The notes beneath the pieces are model-generated. The model had not been told where the DNA came from. It did not search any database and saw only the letters and a program-made list of their open reading frames with translations. A program made the translations under genes and the position numbers. A stretch of DNA of 64,000 nucleotides, taken from NCBI RefSeq assembly GCF_022682305.1, contig NZ_CP093530.1, positions 1 through 64,000 on the forward strand. The letters are read 5' to 3'. Of this stretch, positions 24,832 through 33,529 are shown one piece after another (within the stretch, counting starts at the first letter, position 1; the number at the start of each line of letters is the position of its first letter). This DNA is from Shinella zoogloeoides (GTDB taxonomy: Bacteria; Pseudomonadota; Alphaproteobacteria; Rhizobiales; Rhizobiaceae).

Positions 24832-25608
24832 ATGAGCGACTGGAAATTCGGCAGCGACTGGATGGCGAAGATGGGAAACATTGGCGAGAAGACGCTGGGT
24901 CCCGTGACCATCTATGGCGGCATGGTCATGGAGCAGTGCGAGAAAAACCGCAAGAAGTTCAAGGCCGAGAAGCTCTTCCCCGATATAAGTCAGGCGCACG
25001 CTTCGGCGATCAGTGCGTTGGTGAACTTCCTGTCCCGCATTGCTGGTAAGTCCATCCCTGAGGACAGGGTAGACATCCACGGCCAAATGACATTGATCGC
25101 CCATTTCGTGCAGGGCATCCAATTCGTTGAGACCGCCATCGTCGAGGGTCTCTATCCGCAGGCAGCGACGTTGCTGCGTCAGGAGCATGAAATCGTTGCC
25201 GCCGTGGAGGAGTATTCTGCTGGGCGCCGCAAGGACGCTAAAACACCATTCGCGACGATCGGCGTCCTCAAGAACATGGGGCAGGTCTACGGCGACCTGA
25301 GCGGCGCGGCCCACGTATCACAGGCGCAGCTCCTAAAGGACATCGTGATTATGGAGATGGGCGAAAAACGAGGACCATCTCTACTGCCCATCTACCACAA
25401 GGACCTTTCGCAGAATCTCTACGCGCTGCACGTAAGCTACATCACCATGATCGCCCAACTGGCCGACGAGGTTCACCGTGGCCTCACAGGCGAGGAGTTT
25501 CATGAGGACGAGTTGAAGCTGTTAGTGATCGCGAAGAAGATCCTGATCGACAGCGGGCTGATGAAATTGGAGACGCCCGAAAACGCCGAAAAGGAGGCGA
25601 ATGATTGA
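24832..25608 (+). CDS. hypothetical protein, helical, possibly HEPN/DUF5677-like
   Basis: A 258-aa soluble helical protein. The segment FVETAIVEGLYPQAATLLRQEHEIVAAVEEY resembles the LLR-E helix of DUF5677/HEPN-like proteins. This is weak evidence and I do not claim a function. AAAAGGAGCAGCT is an excellent ribosome-binding site. It is divergent from the SEC-C gene with 73 bp between them, so both could share a promoter region and be one cargo unit inserted after traH. Confidence 0.55.
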   Translation: MSDWKFGSDWMAKMGNIGEKTLGPVTIYGGMVMEQCEKNRKKFKAEKLFPDISQAHASAISALVNFLSRIAGKSIPEDRVDIHGQMTLIAHFVQGIQFVETAIVEGLYPQAATLLRQEHEIVAAVEEYSAGRRKDAKTPFATIGVLKNMGQVYGDLSGAAHVSQAQLLKDIVIMEMGEKRGPSLLPIYHKDLSQNLYALHVSYITMIAQLADEVHRGLTGEEFHEDELKLLVIAKKILIDSGLMKLETPENAEKEAND

Positions 25609-25961
25609 CCTGACCGGATTTCGATAGCTCGCAGCCTACAGTTAGCCGCCCACTCCTGACCCATCATGCCAGATCAATAGTCCGCTTTCGCAAAAAGCCG
25701 CCCGAAAGCAGACGGTCGGTTACCCGCCTCGAAGTGGCCGGGCAGCGTGCGACCTTCATTGTCGCCGTTCGATGTGCGCATGTCACCACTCGAAACCTCA
25801 CGTCGGGTTGGGTTGGAACTGGACAGGCAGGCTTCGGGTGTCAATGCGGGAAAAGCTGACTTCAGATTTGCGTCGCCCGATCCTGCTCCAGTCTACCTCT
25901 TTAAAAGCAGGTATTGATTTGTGCGTGCCGCCCCCCCCCCTGTCTGTTTGAGATGTGGCAT
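25609..25961. other. intergenic, no gene seen
   Basis: No supported ORF. A run of about ten C residues near 25930 lies just outside the predicted left end of the following IS110-like element. Confidence 0.4.
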
Positions 25962-27035
25962 TGTGTTTGAGCGGAGGGGAACCCGTCCCCCCCATGGGTC
26001 CCATCCCGTCTGAGAGCAAGGGTCCCCTTCGCTTGGTCGTCAACCTGAACAGTTGCTTGGGCCTGCCACGAGCCCGCACGACATGGACAGGAGCTTTACC
26101 ATGCCACAGATCATCGTCGGCTGCGATCTTTCCCGCGCCTTCATCGACGTCTGCATCAATGCCGGGCGCAGGACGTCGAGGATCGAGAACACCAAGTCCG
26201 GCATCACGCAATGGATCGTAACGCTTGAGACCTCCGCTCTTGTCGTCTTCGAGGCCACCAGCGGATGCGATGCTGTCCTCATGCAAGTCCTTGCGGAGCA
26301 CGGCGTCACCTATGCCCGCGTCAACCCACGGCAGGCACGCGAGTTCGCCCGCGCGCTCGGCGTGCTTGCCAAGACCGACAAGGTCGATGCCAGGGTGCTG
26401 GCCCAGATGGGGCAGCGCCTTCCCCTGACCATCACCAAGCCGCAGGAGCCACAAAGGAAACGGCTCGCCGATTTCCTCAGGCGACGCAAGCAGTTGGTCG
26501 AAGCCCGAAAGGCCGAGAAGCTGCGCCGGCATAGCGCCGGGCAACCGGAATTGCTTCACGACATCGACAGCATGATCGCCATCTTCGACCGCAGGATCGA
26601 GAAACTGGACAAGCAGATCGCGGCCATCATCGGCGAAAGCCGTGACCTTGCGGCGCAGGCCCATCTCCTGTCTGCTGTGCCCGGTATCGGCCCCACCGTG
26701 CTGGCAACCCTGCTTGGAGAATTGCCCGAACTCGGCACTCTCGATCGAAGACGTATCGCCTCTCTTGCAGGACTCGCGCCGCATGCGCGTGAAAGCGGAA
26801 CATGGAAGGGCACAAGGCGCATCTGGGGTGGGCGGAGAAAGGTTCGCGAGGCTCTGTACATTGCAGCCCTAACCGCAACCCGGCGCGTCCCTACCCTCAT
26901 TGCCATGCGGGATCGAATGCGTGCCGCCGGCAAGGCCCCCAAAACCATCCTCATCGCTGCTGGACGACAACTCCTCGTCATCCTCAACGCCATGATCCGG
27001 AGCAACCGGCCGATCAGGCTATAAGTTCAAACACA
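25962..27035 (+). mobile_element. IS110-like element with short inverted ends
   Basis: TGTGTTTGA at 25962-25970 and TCAAACACA at 27027-27035 are inverted copies that bracket a single IS110-family transposase gene. Subterminal inverted repeats are known in the IS1111 subgroup. No target duplication was recognised. Confidence 0.6.
26101..27024 (+). CDS. IS110-family transposase
   Basis: A 307-aa transposase. The DEDD N-terminus is MPQIIVGCDLSRAFIDV with FEATSGCDAVLMQ and TDKVDARVLAQMGQRLP. The C-terminal part has VPGIGPTVLATLLGELPELG, ASLAGLAPHARESG and GRRKVREALYIAAL. Length and motifs are complete. GACAGGAG precedes the ATG at 26101. An in-frame ATG at 26083 is possible. Confidence 0.9.
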   Translation: MPQIIVGCDLSRAFIDVCINAGRRTSRIENTKSGITQWIVTLETSALVVFEATSGCDAVLMQVLAEHGVTYARVNPRQAREFARALGVLAKTDKVDARVLAQMGQRLPLTITKPQEPQRKRLADFLRRRKQLVEARKAEKLRRHSAGQPELLHDIDSMIAIFDRRIEKLDKQIAAIIGESRDLAAQAHLLSAVPGIGPTVLATLLGELPELGTLDRRRIASLAGLAPHARESGTWKGTRRIWGGRRKVREALYIAALTATRRVPTLIAMRDRMRAAGKAPKTILIAAGRQLLVILNAMIRSNRPIRL

Positions 27036-27108
27036 GTTGCCCTTGAAGCGGCATCGTAATCCTGATGGTATTGCACCCTAGAGCGAAAGGCTTTCTGAGG
27101 ATAATGGC

Positions 27109-27543
27109 ATGGAGAAGATGCTGTATGGTTCGCAGTCTTGGAGCAAGGTGGAGAGGCAGTTTTGGATGCTTTCGATCGCCGGCTCTGTTGTCTGGATTCT
27201 CTATGTACTGATTTTCGAGATCGTCTTGTTTTCTCCAAAGCAGTATGAAGACTATGAACCGAATTTTACCGTTCAGCAGTACGACAATTTCGATGATTTC
27301 ATGAGCAATTCCGGCGGTATGCCGGCCGGAACAATCGCGGAACTGCAGGCACGACAATCGCGCAATGTCGAGCGGAACGCCCGAAACATTGATGTTGAGG
27401 ACTATAATCGAAGTTTTGTTTGGCGAGGACTCAGCCGAGCACTGGGCTACCCGGTAGCTTGGCTCGGGGCACTCCTGACGTTTATCACTATTTACGAACG
27501 CCTTCAGCAGAAGGCTGGATTCGGCAATGGGGATAGACACTAA
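27109..27543 (+). CDS. hypothetical two-helix membrane protein
   Basis: A 144-aa protein with hydrophobic segments at about residues 20-40 (FWMLSIAGSVVWILYVLIF) and 112-130 (LGYPVAWLGALLTFITIY), with a soluble acidic loop between them. No family is recognised. TGAGGATAATGGC precedes the ATG. Base composition is lower in GC than the neighbouring tra genes, consistent with separate origin. Confidence 0.55.
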   Translation: MEKMLYGSQSWSKVERQFWMLSIAGSVVWILYVLIFEIVLFSPKQYEDYEPNFTVQQYDNFDDFMSNSGGMPAGTIAELQARQSRNVERNARNIDVEDYNRSFVWRGLSRALGYPVAWLGALLTFITIYERLQQKAGFGNGDRH

Positions 27544-27734
27544 TTGCCATGCGATTGGCTGTCCTAAAGTTGACACGCGGCATTGGTTTCACCGCCGAAG
27601 CTCGTTGGCCCGGTAAAAGACAGCCTCCGTGGCATAGACGCCCGAAACATGTCAGTCCGCATCCCAACCGAAATTCAGAGTATCTATACGCCAAGCAAAT
27701 CCCGCTCGAACCACTTGATTCAGCAGTTTGCTTT

Positions 27735-28133
27735 TTATCGAACGGCGACGGTTACATCCGTATGGATGAAGTCTTCCCCTTTGAACAGCAGAGGCGCTGA
27801 CAGGCTTTTTGCAAGCGTATAGGCGGCGCAGTCAGCTAGATTCAGCCTGGCCCTCGGATCAATACCCTTTCCGTATCTTCCGAACGCCTCGGATGCTCCA
27901 CGGGCCTGGATCTCATCGAATGACGAGATACTAACGTCGTTGTCAGCCAAGAACGTCCATGCGATCTGCTCCCCTTCGGGACCGCGCCGGCCGCGGAGAA
28001 CCACGGCGCATTCGTGCGCATTGACCGCTGACATCGTAAGATTGTCGGCCTGTTGGATCGCTCGGGCAAAAACGATTGCATCATCCTCGTTTTCGAGAAT
28101 GGCGATCACTGCAGAAGAATCGACGACGATCAT
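27735..28133 (-). CDS. vapC: VapC-type PIN-domain toxin, second module
   Basis: A 132-aa PIN-domain protein. MIVVDSSAVIAILENEDD, NAHECAVVL, LNLADCAAYTLAKSL and LLFKGEDFIHTDV carry the four acidic active-site positions. It overlaps the upstream antitoxin by 4 bp. It is distinct in sequence from the first VapC at 9397. Confidence 0.9.
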   Translation of the reverse strand: MIVVDSSAVIAILENEDDAIVFARAIQQADNLTMSAVNAHECAVVLRGRRGPEGEQIAWTFLADNDVSISSFDEIQARGASEAFGRYGKGIDPRARLNLADCAAYTLAKSLSAPLLFKGEDFIHTDVTVAVR

Positions 28134-28381
28134 TGCTCGTTCAGATCATCCAGAATTTCTTTCGGAGAGCGCGGATCAAGCAGTGGCAGCGAAGATACCT
28201 TTTTTCCCACAGCCATCATCTGTTCAACGGTCATCCGGCGCCGTGCTGGTTGGTCAGTGTACACGCCGAGTTCTCTCGCTTCGCGCTCGAGCGCAGCGCG
28301 AATGAGGTCTTCAGGCCTGCGGCCAGCGCGAGCCGCAACCTTGCGGGCAAGCTGTTCGGTGTCGTGTGTGAGGTGCAGCAT
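28130..28381 (-). CDS. vapB: VapB-type antitoxin, second module
   Basis: An 83-aa antitoxin when started at 28381 (MLHLTHDTEQLARKVAARAG, then RPEDLIRAALEREARELG), an Rv0623-type DNA-binding part with an acidic tail ending LLDPRSPKEILDDLNEQ. A GAGAGAG precedes this ATG. The frame is open further upstream, but that extension does not look conserved. It is coupled to vapC by ATGA. Confidence 0.85.
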   Translation of the reverse strand: MLHLTHDTEQLARKVAARAGRRPEDLIRAALEREARELGVYTDQPARRRMTVEQMMAVGKKVSSLPLLDPRSPKEILDDLNEQ

Positions 28382-28537
28382 CGTCTCTCTCAAATGGATC
28401 AGCCACATATAGTTCATTTTTCGACGAAAATACAGATGCGGCAACCCATCGACGAGCGAGGTCCCGGCCGATCGGTTGGAAACCATGTTACCAGACAGTC
28501 CCGAAACGGGACTGGCGCTGGGCGAGCAGATTTTCTA

Positions 28538-28545
28538 TACAAACT
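28538..28545. repeat. IS66 target duplication, left
   Basis: TACAAACT directly before the left inverted repeat, identical to 31371-31378. Confidence 0.88.
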
Positions 28546-28602
28546 GTATCCATCCGAGGAGGGCCGCGGGATTTTGGGCGCCGCGCGTGGTAACGTCGGT
28601 TC

Positions 28603-28836
28603 ATGGAGATCGATGAGGACAAGATCGACGATGCCGTCTTGGCGCTGTTATGGCTGACGCTGCATAACGAGCGTTGTGCCTGGAAGGGCTTCGACTGGGC
28701 AACGACGGATCGGCTTCACAAGAAGGGCTTGATCGGCGACCCTGTCAACAAGTCGAAGTCATTGATCCTGACCGATGAAGGCTTGGAGCGTTCGGAAGCG
28801 TTGTTCCGGGAGCTGTTTACGCGGCCGCCGCAATAG
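28603..28836 (+). CDS. DUF6429 family protein, IS66 passenger
   Basis: A 77-aa protein, MEIDEDKIDDAVLALLWLTL then WKGFDWATTDRLHKKGLIGDPVNKSKSLILTDEGLERSEALF, a clear DUF6429 member (winged-helix-like small protein, function unknown). It lies inside the IS66 boundaries, opposite in strand to tnpC, and its end overlaps the tnpC end by 20 bp. This shows that it moves with the element. Confidence 0.85.
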   Translation: MEIDEDKIDDAVLALLWLTLHNERCAWKGFDWATTDRLHKKGLIGDPVNKSKSLILTDEGLERSEALFRELFTRPPQ

Positions 28837-30517
28837 CCGTCCCTTTGTGTGTCTTCCATTGCCAAGGCAGCAGTTCGTGCAGGCGGGAGACGGGAAGATC
28901 GGCGATGCGAGCGAACACATCGGCGAGCCACGCTTTTGGGTCGACGTCGTTGAGACGGCAAGTCGTGATCACGGAGAGCATGATGGCGGCTCGATCGGCC
29001 CCACGCTGGGAACCGGCGAAGGTCCAGTTGCGGCGCCCGAGCGCAATTCCTCTCAGCGCGCGCTCGGCGGCATTGTTCGTGAGACAAATCCGGCCATCTT
29101 CCAGGAAACGGGCAAACCCATCCCAGCGCTTCAGCATGTAATCGATCGGCTCGATCACCTCGGACGATTTGCTGAGCGTGGCGCGCTCCCGTTTCAGCCA
29201 CTCGTGCATGTCATCGAACAGCGGCTTGCTCTTTTCCTGCCGCGCGGCCAGTCGTTCTTCGGCGCTCAATCCATTGATCTGGCGCTCGATCTCGAACAGC
29301 GCGTCGTAGCGTTGGACGGCCTCCAATGCGATCGGCGAGATCGGCTTTCCTTTGCGTTTGCGGTTACGGGCACTTTTCTGGATGTCGGCCAGTTCAAAGA
29401 ATTTGCGCCGCGCGTGCGCATGACAAAAGGCGAAGGTGATCGGTACCGCTTTCTTTTCGGCGACACTGAGCGGCTCGAAGCCATTGTAACAATCACTCTG
29501 CAGAATACCGCCATACTCGGCCAGGTGCTTCTGCGGGTGCTCGCCGCGGCGGTCGCTCGACGCATAGTATATGGCCGCCGGCGCTGCCGCGCCGCCGTAG
29601 GGTCGATCATCGCACACGTACGTCCATATTCGCCCGGTCGTGCATTTGTCTTTGGCCTGGATGGGAATGGTGGTGTCGTCGCCAAAAAGGCGCTCGGCCG
29701 CGAAGACATGCGCCTCGATCAGATCAAAGATCGGCAGGAGCGCGGCTGTGCCATACCCGACCTGGTCGGCCAGCGTCGAGGTCGAAAGCTCGATGCCCTC
29801 ACATTTGAACCGGGTGCTCTGGCGGTTGAGGGGGCTATGCATACCAAACTTGTCAAAGAGGATCGTCGCCAGCAGATGAGGACCGATGAAGCCGCGTGGC
29901 GTGGCATGGAACGGCGCCGGCGGCTGGCTGATCGCCTCGCAGTCTCGGCAGGTAAATTTCTCCCGCACCGTCTCGATCACTTTGAACCGGCGCGGAACCT
30001 CCTCGAGCGTCTCAGTGACGTCCTCGCCCAGTTTCGACAGGCGCGACCCGCCGCAGCATGCACAGGTGACTGGGGGATCGATCACCACGCGCTCACGCTC
30101 GATATCCTCCGGCCACGGCTTTCGGACCGGCCGTTTGCGCGTGAACGACCGCACGCTCGAGGTCTTGGCGGCAGCCGCCTGCGCTGCGGCTTCATCTTCC
30201 GTCGCCGCCATCACCAGTTCTTCGAGCTGCAATTCCATCTGGTCGATCAGGCGCGCCGTGCGCTCGGATCGCCGGCCGCGCAGTTCCCGCTTCAGCTTTT
30301 CGATCGCCAGTTCCAGACTGGCAATCAAGGCCTCACTGTCCGACAGCATGGCCTGCGCATTGGCGGCTTGCGCCACTGCCATGTCCCGCTCGGCGACGAC
30401 GGTATCGCGCTCGGCGACAACGACGTCGCGTTCAGCCTGTAACATCTCGCGCTCGGAAAGCAGCGCCAGATAGGCGTTCGCAAGGTCCGCAGGAAGATCC
30501 ACAGGCTTCGAAGTCAT
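28817..30517 (-). CDS. tnpC: IS66-family transposase (TnpC)
   Basis: A 566-aa transposase. An N-terminal coiled coil (alternating ERDTVVAERD repeats, residues 30-60) is followed by a zinc ribbon (PVTCACCGGSRLSKLGEDVTE) and the DDE domain, where GDDTTIPIQAK and LQSDCYNGF supply acidic residues and TNNAAERALRGIALGRRNW the last. Full length for IS66. Confidence 0.95.
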   Translation of the reverse strand: MTSKPVDLPADLANAYLALLSEREMLQAERDVVVAERDTVVAERDMAVAQAANAQAMLSDSEALIASLELAIEKLKRELRGRRSERTARLIDQMELQLEELVMAATEDEAAAQAAAAKTSSVRSFTRKRPVRKPWPEDIERERVVIDPPVTCACCGGSRLSKLGEDVTETLEEVPRRFKVIETVREKFTCRDCEAISQPPAPFHATPRGFIGPHLLATILFDKFGMHSPLNRQSTRFKCEGIELSTSTLADQVGYGTAALLPIFDLIEAHVFAAERLFGDDTTIPIQAKDKCTTGRIWTYVCDDRPYGGAAAPAAIYYASSDRRGEHPQKHLAEYGGILQSDCYNGFEPLSVAEKKAVPITFAFCHAHARRKFFELADIQKSARNRKRKGKPISPIALEAVQRYDALFEIERQINGLSAEERLAARQEKSKPLFDDMHEWLKRERATLSKSSEVIEPIDYMLKRWDGFARFLEDGRICLTNNAAERALRGIALGRRNWTFAGSQRGADRAAIMLSVITTCRLNDVDPKAWLADVFARIADLPVSRLHELLPWQWKTHKGTAIAAAA

Positions 30518-30562
30518 GAAGCCATTCGATCAGATTCACTCAATATTTTCAATGCAATAATG

Positions 30563-30916
30563 CTATCCGACCCGTGTCGGACGCCAGGTTTCCTGCGGAT
30601 TGCGCCAGTCGATCCCGGACAACAAATAAGATAATTGCGCCGGTGAGATCGCTACCGCGCCGCCCTCCATATTCGGCCAGATAAACCGGCCCTTCTCCAG
30701 GCGCCGCGTAAAAAGGCAGGCGCCCAGACCATCATGCCAGATGATCTTCAATATATCCGATCTGCGCCCCCTGAAGACGAAGAGATGCCCTGACAACGGA
30801 TCATGCTTCAGCACCTCCTGCACCCGAAGCGCCAGGGAGGGAAAGCCACAGCGCATGTCCGTATACCCCGTCGAAAGCCAGACCTTGACCCCTGTTCCCA
30901 TCGGAAACGGATTCAC
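30563..30916 (-). CDS. tnpB: IS66 accessory protein TnpB
   Basis: A 117-aa IS66 Orf2 protein. VWLSTGYTDMRCGFPSLALRVQE, GHLFVFRGRRSDILKIIWHDGLG and LEKGRFIWPN are diagnostic. It is required for transposition of this IS group. It overlaps tnpA by 4 bp, and 45 bp separate it from tnpC. Confidence 0.95.
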   Translation of the reverse strand: MNPFPMGTGVKVWLSTGYTDMRCGFPSLALRVQEVLKHDPLSGHLFVFRGRRSDILKIIWHDGLGACLFTRRLEKGRFIWPNMEGGAVAISPAQLSYLLSGIDWRNPQETWRPTRVG

Positions 30917-31284
30917 CGCAGCGCCTCCAGTCCGCGCAGGATCCGGAGCAGCGCTTCAACGTCGACATCGCGGTCCACAATCACACGGCGACCATTCGCG
31001 CTGACAACCTCCATCCGGCTGGCGTTCGGCAATGACCCTGCTGCTGGCTCTACCTCTGGCACAAGTAGCGCCGGGACAAAGCCACCGACAGGAGACCCAA
31101 CATCCAGTTGCCACACTCGTGCGAGCCGGCGCCATTCATATAACTGAGAACGCGATATTCCATGTCGCCGCGCCGTCGTCGCACACAAGCCAGGTTCCGA
31201 ATAGCTCTCGGCGACAATCTGGAGCTTCATCTCTTTGCTAAATCGACGACGCCGACCCGTGTCGACAATCTCAACTCGATCCAT
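30913..31284 (-). CDS. tnpA: IS66 accessory protein TnpA
   Basis: A 123-aa protein starting MDRVEIVDTGRRRRFSKEMK with a helix-turn-helix (CATTARRHGISRSQLYEWRR). The ATG at 31284 is chosen because homologues start here. The frame continues 18 codons upstream. It is the first gene of the IS66 tnpABC operon. Confidence 0.9.
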   Translation of the reverse strand: MDRVEIVDTGRRRRFSKEMKLQIVAESYSEPGLCATTARRHGISRSQLYEWRRLARVWQLDVGSPVGGFVPALLVPEVEPAAGSLPNASRMEVVSANGRRVIVDRDVDVEALLRILRGLEALR

Positions 31285-31370
31285 AGCCGCACTGTCCTTT
31301 TTGACGTCAATAAGGACAGTCAGTGCCAGATCCGGCAATTCCTACAAGGCGGCCCACCTCGGATGCGTAC

Positions 31371-31378
31371 TACAAACT
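31371..31378. repeat. IS66 target duplication, right
   Basis: TACAAACT, identical to 28538-28545. Confidence 0.88.
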
Positions 31379-31719
31379 CCAAGGCGGCACCGTACCGCCT
31401 CGAGGCTTAGAAACCTCGAACACAGCGGCGGATATCGGCCGAAACGATATCGGATCCTCTGGCTATTTGGCCGGTCTCTAGCCGCGCGGGTGTCAATCTA
31501 TTCCATCAGTTCTGCTACATCGCTGATTTTGCGGGTATTTCCTTTCGCACGCTGCTTGTCGAAGGACGCACGTGACCATTGCCGGATCTCTCCGCCATGG
31601 CAAAAATCAGGTCTGTTGTCCTGCTCGCAAGATCATCAGTCTCTCCGTAGTCACGCTGCTTTCTTCCGATTGCGGCGGCTACATTATGATGTTCAATGAG
31701 AACAAACAGGTGGGACCAA
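31379..31719. other. intergenic between IS66 and IS110, no gene seen
   Basis: Several overlapping short frames exist, one reading KIISLSVVTLLSSDCGGYIM like a lipoprotein signal around 31640-31700. No frame has a convincing start and stop with a homologue I recognise. A pair of GATATCGGCC/ATATCGGAT-like repeats near 31433-31453 is the only structure noted. Confidence 0.3.
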
Positions 31720-33080
31720 TAGGGGCCACGGCTTCAGCGTTGTCCGGAAAGATCCCGGCCAACCAGCCACCCGACCAAACGTCGCTCACCCGTCTGCCGT
31801 CTTGCTGCAAGACCCCCGGCTTCAGAACTCACCGGGGTTTCGGTCAAACAGGCGCCGAAGCAACCCGTCCGGATTTCGAGGCGACGACGATAAGCTCCTG
31901 CTTCAGCTTGATACGCTCCTGAGCGCTCAAATTCTTTGGTCGGAAACGATCGTTGTTCACCCATATCTTGTGCATGATCATCGCCAGCTTTCGAGCTACT
32001 GCGATGCGAGCTTTCGAGAAGCCGATGCGCTTTGCCAACCGCACGCCCCAGGCCTTCAGACTGTTCCATTCCAGGGTGCCGGAAAGCAGGACGGTTGCGG
32101 CGATCACCAGAACACGACGGGTTGCCGGATCGCCGCGACGGGAGATCGCACCCATGAAGTTTGTTTCGCCTGATTGGAATTGACGTGGCGTCAACCCAAA
32201 GTACGCAGCCACGTCCGAGGATTTCTGGAAGCGCTGGGGATTATCAACTGCCGCATAGAAGGAAAGAGCTGTGACCGGCCCAATTCCAGGAATGTCCATG
32301 AACCGTTTGACCATCTCGATGCTATGGGCAATCGCGTGGATTTTCTCGGTCAACGGAGCGATGGCTTCGACGGCTTCCATGTAGAGGTTGAGTGATGGCA
32401 GCACATATGATCTCACATGGACGCCGTTCTTCTCGGCCTCGGCTAGGCCTTCGAGGGTCCGCTTGTAGAAAGTGTCGGCCGTAACGTTCCCACGCTCGAT
32501 GAGCACGCCGAACGGCTTGAGAACACCGGCAATATGGTTTTCCAGGCCAACTTTCTGGCTGACCAGGTGGTCGCGCATCGCCAGCAAAACTCGTGTCTCT
32601 TGCGAAGCCTGGGAGCGGATGCTGACAACCTTCAGGAAATCCTCCCCTCCCATACGAACGAGCTGCGCCAGACCGCGGGCATCGTTTTTGTCGGTCTTGT
32701 TGCGATAAGTGGCCAGGAACCGGTGAGCCTGAAATGTTTCCATGCAGATGACATCAAAGCCGAATTTCACGAGGCCACTGTAGAGCCAACTGCTCATATT
32801 GCCGGCCTCGAGGCCAATCTTCAGCGTCTTATCCTCCGCGACGCGGTTGACCAACCAGCCTCGGATATCCTCCGGCCGGGAATTACATTTGCCCTCGCAG
32901 AACTTCTTGCCATCGGCATCGATGACGCAGACTGATGTCGTCCTCTGCGACACATCGAGCCCAACGAAATAATCGTATGATCTATTCATGTTCTCTCTTC
33001 CGTTTGATGAGCCTACGTGAGAGATGATAAAGCCTTCTCGGCCGGGTGAGGCGGTTAGCGCGGCTACACCATAGGGGCCT
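31720..33080 (-). mobile_element. IS110-family insertion sequence, approximate limits
   Basis: One transposase gene. ATAGGGGCC occurs directly repeated near 31721 and 33071, on either side of the gene, and may mark the junctions. The right limit falls shortly before traM. Confidence 0.5.
31844..32989 (-). CDS. IS110-family transposase
   Basis: A 381-aa transposase. The DEDD domain is YDYFVGLDVSQRTTSVCVID, LEAGNMSSWLYSGL and NKTDKNDARGLAQLVRMG. The C-terminal domain has IPGIGPVTALSFYAAVDNP, VAAYFGLTPRQFQSGE and SRRGDPATRRVLVIAA. It appears complete. It is a third, clearly different IS110 lineage within the window and lies next to the traM regulatory gene. Confidence 0.92.
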   Translation of the reverse strand: MNRSYDYFVGLDVSQRTTSVCVIDADGKKFCEGKCNSRPEDIRGWLVNRVAEDKTLKIGLEAGNMSSWLYSGLVKFGFDVICMETFQAHRFLATYRNKTDKNDARGLAQLVRMGGEDFLKVVSIRSQASQETRVLLAMRDHLVSQKVGLENHIAGVLKPFGVLIERGNVTADTFYKRTLEGLAEAEKNGVHVRSYVLPSLNLYMEAVEAIAPLTEKIHAIAHSIEMVKRFMDIPGIGPVTALSFYAAVDNPQRFQKSSDVAAYFGLTPRQFQSGETNFMGAISRRGDPATRRVLVIAATVLLSGTLEWNSLKAWGVRLAKRIGFSKARIAVARKLAMIMHKIWVNNDRFRPKNLSAQERIKLKQELIVVASKSGRVASAPV

Positions 33081-33202
33081 GTGACGCATGTCCAGGCGCT
33101 CGTCGCTAAAGGTCTCAGGGGCCGACTGTGTTCGGTTTTCTAACCCCCGGTCTGGGGTCAAGGGATAGTTGGCGGGGACGCACCGCGGACGCCATTTTGT
33201 GG

Positions 33203-33526
33203 GTGAATGTGGTGGATGTGTCTGACGATGATACCGTGTCGGGAAACAAGTTAGTGCTGCGGCCGCTGATCGGCCTCATGAATGGCTTGGAGCCACAGGA
33301 GATCGAGCAGTTCGTCATTGAGGAACTGGAAAAGCACCGCCGTCTGCGCGACGAGGCGATACGACTCGAGACGATCCTGGAATCGCAACCGTCGGGCGCG
33401 GGCGTCGACACCAACCGTGCCTTTATCTCGGCGATGATCGCCGTCCATGCGCAACAGACGGTCGTTTCGACGCTTCTTGACATTCTTGGATACATACCCG
33501 AGACGCTGACGAAAAAGCCTCACTGA
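33203..33526 (+). CDS. traM: TraM, antiactivator of TraR
   Basis: About 107 aa. NKLVLRPLIGLMNGLEPQEIEQFVIEELEKHRRL and the C-terminal MIAVHAQQTVVSTLLDILGYIPE match TraM, which binds TraR and blocks DNA binding until enough autoinducer is present. It is convergent with traR, with 3 bp between stops, as in Ti plasmids. The start is uncertain: GTG at 33203 is used, several nearby GTGs are possible, and the frame is open back to 33128. An IS110 copy lies just upstream and may have displaced the native promoter. Confidence 0.85.
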   Translation: MNVVDVSDDDTVSGNKLVLRPLIGLMNGLEPQEIEQFVIEELEKHRRLRDEAIRLETILESQPSGAGVDTNRAFISAMIAVHAQQTVVSTLLDILGYIPETLTKKPH

Positions 33527-33529
33527 AGG

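Larger units (their letters stand above)
28546..31370 (-). mobile_element. complete IS66-family element
   Basis: The ends are imperfect inverted repeats: GTATCCATCCGAGGAGGGCC at 28546 against GTACGCATCCGAGGTGGGCC read from 31370. An exact 8-bp duplication flanks the element, the size made by IS66 transposition. It holds tnpA, tnpB and tnpC read leftwards plus a DUF6429 passenger gene between tnpC and the left end. All frames are open. Confidence 0.92.

Noticed and set aside
28775..30442. 555-codon forward frame
   Set aside because: Antisense shadow of the IS66 tnpC gene.
31572..31922. 116-codon forward frame with a lipoprotein-like stretch
   Set aside because: It runs into the IS110 end, has no ribosome-binding site and no family match, so it was mentioned only as intergenic content.
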